Positions 6,700 through 9,132 of a stretch of DNA of 9,132 bases are shown here, piece by piece. The stretch is from an uncultured Erysipelotrichaceae bacterium (GTDB lineage Bacteria > Bacillota_I > Bacilli_A > Erysipelotrichales > Erysipelotrichaceae). Under the pieces are notes generated by a model. It saw nothing but the letters and a program-made list of their open reading frames with translations. It was not told the origin of the DNA and made no database searches. Position 1 is the first letter of the stretch; every line of letters begins with the position of its first letter. A program made the translations under genes and the position numbers. The stretch covers positions 1 through 9,132 of the forward strand of contig CALEMD010000035.1 in NCBI GenBank assembly GCA_937902945.1, given 5' to 3'.

Positions 6700-7697
6700 C
6701 AGTTTAAATCTACATTGATGATAACTTCATTTTCTGATCCCTGCAATTTTAATTTCAGCACGCCTTCGTAGGTAACCGGATTGTCATCCGGATCATATGC
6801 CACAAAGAACAGATAGCCAGTATCCTTTTCATTGATTTCTCGGCCTAGGATATTTTCGAATTTCATTGTCTGAATGGACGCATCCAGTGCCGCAAATGTT
6901 TCACTTGAATCCTTTGGCACATACCTTGCCGATTCCACAACAATCGTATCTCCCCATAGAGATACAGCCTCTATCTTGAATGCATAAAGCTTTGTAGTAC
7001 TAGGCATATAGTATTCTATCTGATTGCCATTTTCAGTCTGGTATACATAGTCGCCGCTGATATCATAAGCTGCAGATACAGTCATCTGGTAAGTCTTTCC
7101 GTCAGTGATGATATCATCTGCCTTGTACTGCAGCTGATCCGCAGTGCCGGCATTCTTTCTAAGATCAATAGACCACTTCATATCATCCGCAATGTCACAT
7201 GCAAGGTCCAGTGTATTCTCATTCTTATCTTTGAATGGAATAAAGATATTTGCGTCTGTTTCAGTGTCTTCACTGATGATGCTGTACCATACATTCTGTC
7301 TGCCTAGAAAATAGGAGTTCTGTTCTAACTGTGCAATGTAGGAATCCACATCATTCAGTACAATTCCTTCTCCTGTCTTGAAGTGATCTAAAGTAATATG
7401 AATTGCTTCATCTGCCTTTATATGCATCTTTGCAATTACAAAGCCAAAGTCTGCTTCATCCAATCGATAGACTTTATAGTTGCTTAAGCTGATCTCAACT
7501 GTATTCAGGTTCTCTGTCAGTTCCGGTTTTGAGGTCGTGCTTTCTGCCATATGCAGGTTTTCTGTCAAAGACTGGTCATCCTCATTTCTGCTCTTGTTCT
7601 GGCTCATCAGAAACCAAGCAAGAATGCTGCAGAAAACCAATGCCAGTACGACAATCAGTATCAGCCATTTTTTCTGTGTGTTTTCTTTTTCGCTCAT
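6699..7697 (-). CDS. Membrane-anchored extracellular protein of unknown function
   Basis: I do not recognise a family. The 332-residue protein has a charged N-terminus (MSEKENTQKK), one membrane segment at about residues 11-31, a polar linker at 32-66 containing two TENL copies, and then an extracellular region. That region looks like two beta-rich domains, about 67-180 and 195-332. Alternating strands such as KTYQMTVSAAYDISG and LYAFKIEAVSLWG recall small beta-sandwich domains of Gram-positive membrane proteins (DUF4352-like folds), but this is only an impression. It has one cysteine in the membrane segment and one outside, and no catalytic motif. It lies 13 bases before the glucosaminidase gene and 43 bases after galE. 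Its place suggests a membrane partner, regulator or anchor for the glucosaminidase. No Shine-Dalgarno precedes the ATG, and a TATAAT lies only 8 bases upstream. Confidence 0.8.
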   Translation of the reverse strand: MSEKENTQKKWLILIVVLALVFCSILAWFLMSQNKSRNEDDQSLTENLHMAESTTSKPELTENLNTVEISLSNYKVYRLDEADFGFVIAKMHIKADEAIHITLDHFKTGEGIVLNDVDSYIAQLEQNSYFLGRQNVWYSIISEDTETDANIFIPFKDKNENTLDLACDIADDMKWSIDLRKNAGTADQLQYKADDIITDGKTYQMTVSAAYDISGDYVYQTENGNQIEYYMPSTTKLYAFKIEAVSLWGDTIVVESARYVPKDSSETFAALDASIQTMKFENILGREINEKDTGYLFFVAYDPDDNPVTYEGVLKLKLQGSENEVIINVDLN

Positions 7698-7705
7698 ATA
7701 TACAT

Positions 7706-7711
7706 ATTATA
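7706..7711 (-). promoter_or_regulatory. Candidate -10 box placing the start of transcription at the ATG
   Basis: A perfect TATAAT reads on the minus strand at 7711-7706, with 8 bases between it and the ATG at 7697. Transcription normally begins 6-8 bases past the -10, so the message would start at or next to the ATG and have little or no leader. No -35 match is seen, because the hairpin occupies that region. Confidence 0.4.
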
Positions 7712-7715
7712 CAGC

Positions 7716-7739
7716 AAGAACGGGATTTCTCCCGTTCCT
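7716..7739 (-). other. Hairpin between galE and the downstream membrane-protein gene
   Basis: AGGAACGGG pairs with CCCGTTCTT (9 pairs, one G-T) around the 6-base loop AGAAAT, read on the minus strand. It starts 1 base after the galE stop. No T-run follows on either strand, so it is not a standard terminator. It may be a weak or attenuating terminator or an RNA-stability element, and it could mask the only purine-rich AGGAACGGGAG stretch in the gap. Confidence 0.55.
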
Positions 7740-7740
7740 G

Positions 7741-8760
7741 TTAATGAATTCCGTTTGGATTCTTAAGTGTGAAGTTCCATGAATCGCGGCACATTTCATC
7801 AATATCGTACTGAGCCTGCCAGCCAAGAAGCTTCTTTGCTTTCTCAGTATCAGCATAGCACTCGGCAATATCGCCTGCTCTTCTAGCAAGAATCTTGTAC
7901 GGCAATGTCTTGCCGCATGCCTTCTCATAGGCATGCAGAACATCGAGCACGCTGTATCCCTTGCCTGTGCCAAGGTTGATCTTTTCGACGCCTTTATGCT
8001 CCAATGCATATTTCACTGCTGAGATATGGCCATTGGCAAGATCGACAACATGAATATAATCACGCACTCCGGTACCATCCGGTGTCTTATAGTCATTTCC
8101 CCATACTCTGAGATATTCCAGCTGACCATTGGCAACTCTTGCAATGTATGGAACCAGATTATTCGGAGTCCCATTTGGAACTTCTCCAAGAAGTCCTGAT
8201 TTATGAGCTCCAATCGGATTGAAGTACCTTAACAGCATGACACTCCATTCATGGTCGGAAGTATAGACATCTTCCAATATTCTTTCATTGAACAGTTTCG
8301 TAGTTCCGTATGGATTGGTTGTACTCACCGGAAAATCTTCTTTTATAGGAACACTGGCAGGATCGCCGTATACAGTTGCGCTTGAGCTGAAGACAATCGT
8401 CTTGCAGCCAGCATCTTTCATAACTTCATACAGATTCACTGAGCCGCTGATATTGTTTTCATAGTATGTCAAAGGTATCTCTACAGACTCACCTACCGCT
8501 TTGTAACCTGCAAAGTGAATGACTGCATCAATGTGATTTTCTGCAAATACTTTTCTCAGTCCTTCTTTGTCAAGCACATCTGTCTGATAGAACTTAGGTC
8601 TTTCACCTGTAATTTCCTTGATCCTGTCTAAGACTACTTCATTGGAGTTATACAGATTGTCTAACGCAATGACTTCATACCCTGCCTGCATTAAGGCAAC
8701 GCATGTATGCGACCCGATATAACCGGTACCGCCTGTTACAAGAATCGTTTTCTTTTCCAT
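7741..8760 (-). CDS. galE: UDP-glucose 4-epimerase, predicted also to act on UDP-GlcNAc/UDP-GalNAc
   Basis: This is a cytoplasmic short-chain dehydrogenase-type epimerase that interconverts UDP-galactose and UDP-glucose using bound NAD; 339 residues is the normal length. The NAD motif GGTGYIGSH is at residues 10-18. The catalytic triad is Ser127 (SSSATVYG), Tyr151 and Lys155 (YGTTK). NPIGAH (181-186) and the C-terminal ARRAGD segment (292-297) are typical. Cys301 lies where E. coli GalE has Tyr299 and human GALE has Cys307. A small residue here is known to make room for N-acetylated sugars, so UDP-GlcNAc epimerisation is predicted. The gene follows the RseP stop by 19 bases and has the strongest ribosome binding site in the window, so it likely shares the RseP transcript. 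Its products would feed surface polysaccharide, teichoic acid or glycolipid synthesis. Confidence 0.96.
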   Translation of the reverse strand: MEKKTILVTGGTGYIGSHTCVALMQAGYEVIALDNLYNSNEVVLDRIKEITGERPKFYQTDVLDKEGLRKVFAENHIDAVIHFAGYKAVGESVEIPLTYYENNISGSVNLYEVMKDAGCKTIVFSSSATVYGDPASVPIKEDFPVSTTNPYGTTKLFNERILEDVYTSDHEWSVMLLRYFNPIGAHKSGLLGEVPNGTPNNLVPYIARVANGQLEYLRVWGNDYKTPDGTGVRDYIHVVDLANGHISAVKYALEHKGVEKINLGTGKGYSVLDVLHAYEKACGKTLPYKILARRAGDIAECYADTEKAKKLLGWQAQYDIDEMCRDSWNFTLKNPNGIH

Positions 8761-8764
8761 AAAG

Positions 8765-8774
8765 TTCCTCCTTT
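8765..8774 (-). promoter_or_regulatory. Strong ribosome binding site of galE
   Basis: AAAGGAGGAA on the minus strand, with GGAGG 6 bases before the ATG at 8760. It is an almost perfect anti-16S match and lies inside the 19-base gap after the RseP stop. Confidence 0.85.
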
Positions 8775-8779
8775 ATTGT

Positions 8780-9132
8780 TCAGCCGAATAATCTGACAAG
8801 ATCATTCCACGTAACAAATACCATCAGTCCAATCAGAAAAACCCAGCATGCAGACATCAGTGCGAGTTCGACTTTCTGATTCAGCTTCTTATGTGCAATC
8901 CACTCTCCGATCGTGATGATTGCTCTGCCTCCATCCAATACCGGCAGCGGCAGAAGATTCACCAGTCCGATGTTGATTGAGAGTTCTGCAACCAGGAACA
9001 TATAACTTGCAAATCCCATTGATGCATATGCAGCAGTAACATTATAGATTCCGACAGGTCCAGACAGATCGTTCAAGCCGATTCCTTTGAACAGATTGCC
9101 GATAGACCAGAGCATCATCTTTGCTATATAGC
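8780..9132 (-). CDS. rseP: RseP/RasP-type site-2 intramembrane metalloprotease, C-terminal part
   Basis: These are the last 116 or so residues of an M50 membrane protease; the frame stays open to the right edge, so the gene starts outside the window. Visible are the LSGPVGIY motif typical of the region after the PDZ domain, the second metal-site motif NLLPLPVLDGGR (the Asp of LDG is a zinc ligand), and hydrophobic segments before and after it, the last being SACWVFLIGLMVFVTW. The HExxH zinc site and PDZ domain would lie outside. RseP proteins cut anti-sigma factors and leftover signal peptides inside the membrane. In many Firmicutes this gene sits in a uppS-cdsA-dxr-rseP cluster; here it is followed 19 bases later by galE. 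ATG 9118 is an internal methionine, not the start. Confidence 0.92.
   Translation of the reverse strand, partial: YIAKMMLWSIGNLFKGIGLNDLSGPVGIYNVTAAYASMGFASYMFLVAELSINIGLVNLLPLPVLDGGRAIITIGEWIAHKKLNQKVELALMSACWVFLIGLMVFVTWNDLVRLFG

Noticed and set aside
7716..7739. Hairpin after galE as a classical terminator
   Set aside because: No T-run follows on either strand, so it is listed only as a hairpin of uncertain role.
1..9132. CRISPR arrays, insertion sequences, attachment sites, tRNA or rRNA genes
   Set aside because: I saw no regular spaced repeats, transposase-like frames, terminal inverted repeats or cloverleaf-like stretches on reading both strands.

Overview
The window looks like a chromosomal segment of a low-to-moderate GC Gram-positive bacterium of the Firmicutes (Bacillota). 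The signs are strong AGGAGG-type ribosome binding sites, TATAAT promoters, hairpin-plus-T terminators and secreted wall proteins with no outer-membrane signals. The protein mix (AgaF-like PTS IIA, multi-PASTA protein, glucosaminidase with SH3-like modules, RseP next to galE) would fit a gut-type Erysipelotrichia-like lineage. That placement is an inference from gene content, not a search result.

Layout. Bases 1-129 (minus) are the first 43 codons of a mannose/N-acetylgalactosamine-family PTS IIA protein. It diverges from nagA (277-1416, plus), an amino-sugar-6-phosphate deacetylase, across a 147-base intergenic region with a TATAAT box in each direction. After a terminator, 1515-3575 (plus) encodes a membrane-anchored extracellular protein made almost entirely of about nine PASTA repeats and with no kinase domain. 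It converges on a minus-strand group, and two back-to-back terminators (3582-3657) separate the two. Read in its own direction, the minus-strand group is: the 3' end of an RseP-type site-2 protease (9132-8780, truncated by the window edge), galE (8760-7741), a hairpin and probable promoter, an unrecognised 332-residue membrane-anchored extracellular protein (7697-6699), and a secreted GH73-type N-acetylglucosaminidase (6685-4346). The reading frame of the last gene is broken. Its C-terminal third continues in another frame at 4371-3670.

How the genes fit together. The theme is the cell envelope and amino sugars. The glucosaminidase should cut peptidoglycan, the PASTA protein should bind it, and the PTS IIA and NagA should handle imported N-acetylated hexosamines. 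GalE carries a cysteine at the substrate gatekeeper position, so it may interconvert UDP-GlcNAc and UDP-GalNAc as well as UDP-Glc and UDP-Gal. RseP is an intramembrane protease often tied to envelope stress. The least ordinary pieces are the kinase-free PASTA protein, the unknown membrane protein tightly linked to the glucosaminidase, three related beta-rich modules at the glucosaminidase C-terminus with a frameshift inside the second, and a possible leaderless start for the unknown gene. I found no mobile elements, CRISPR arrays, tRNAs or rRNAs. No gene-free stretch exceeds 300 bases.
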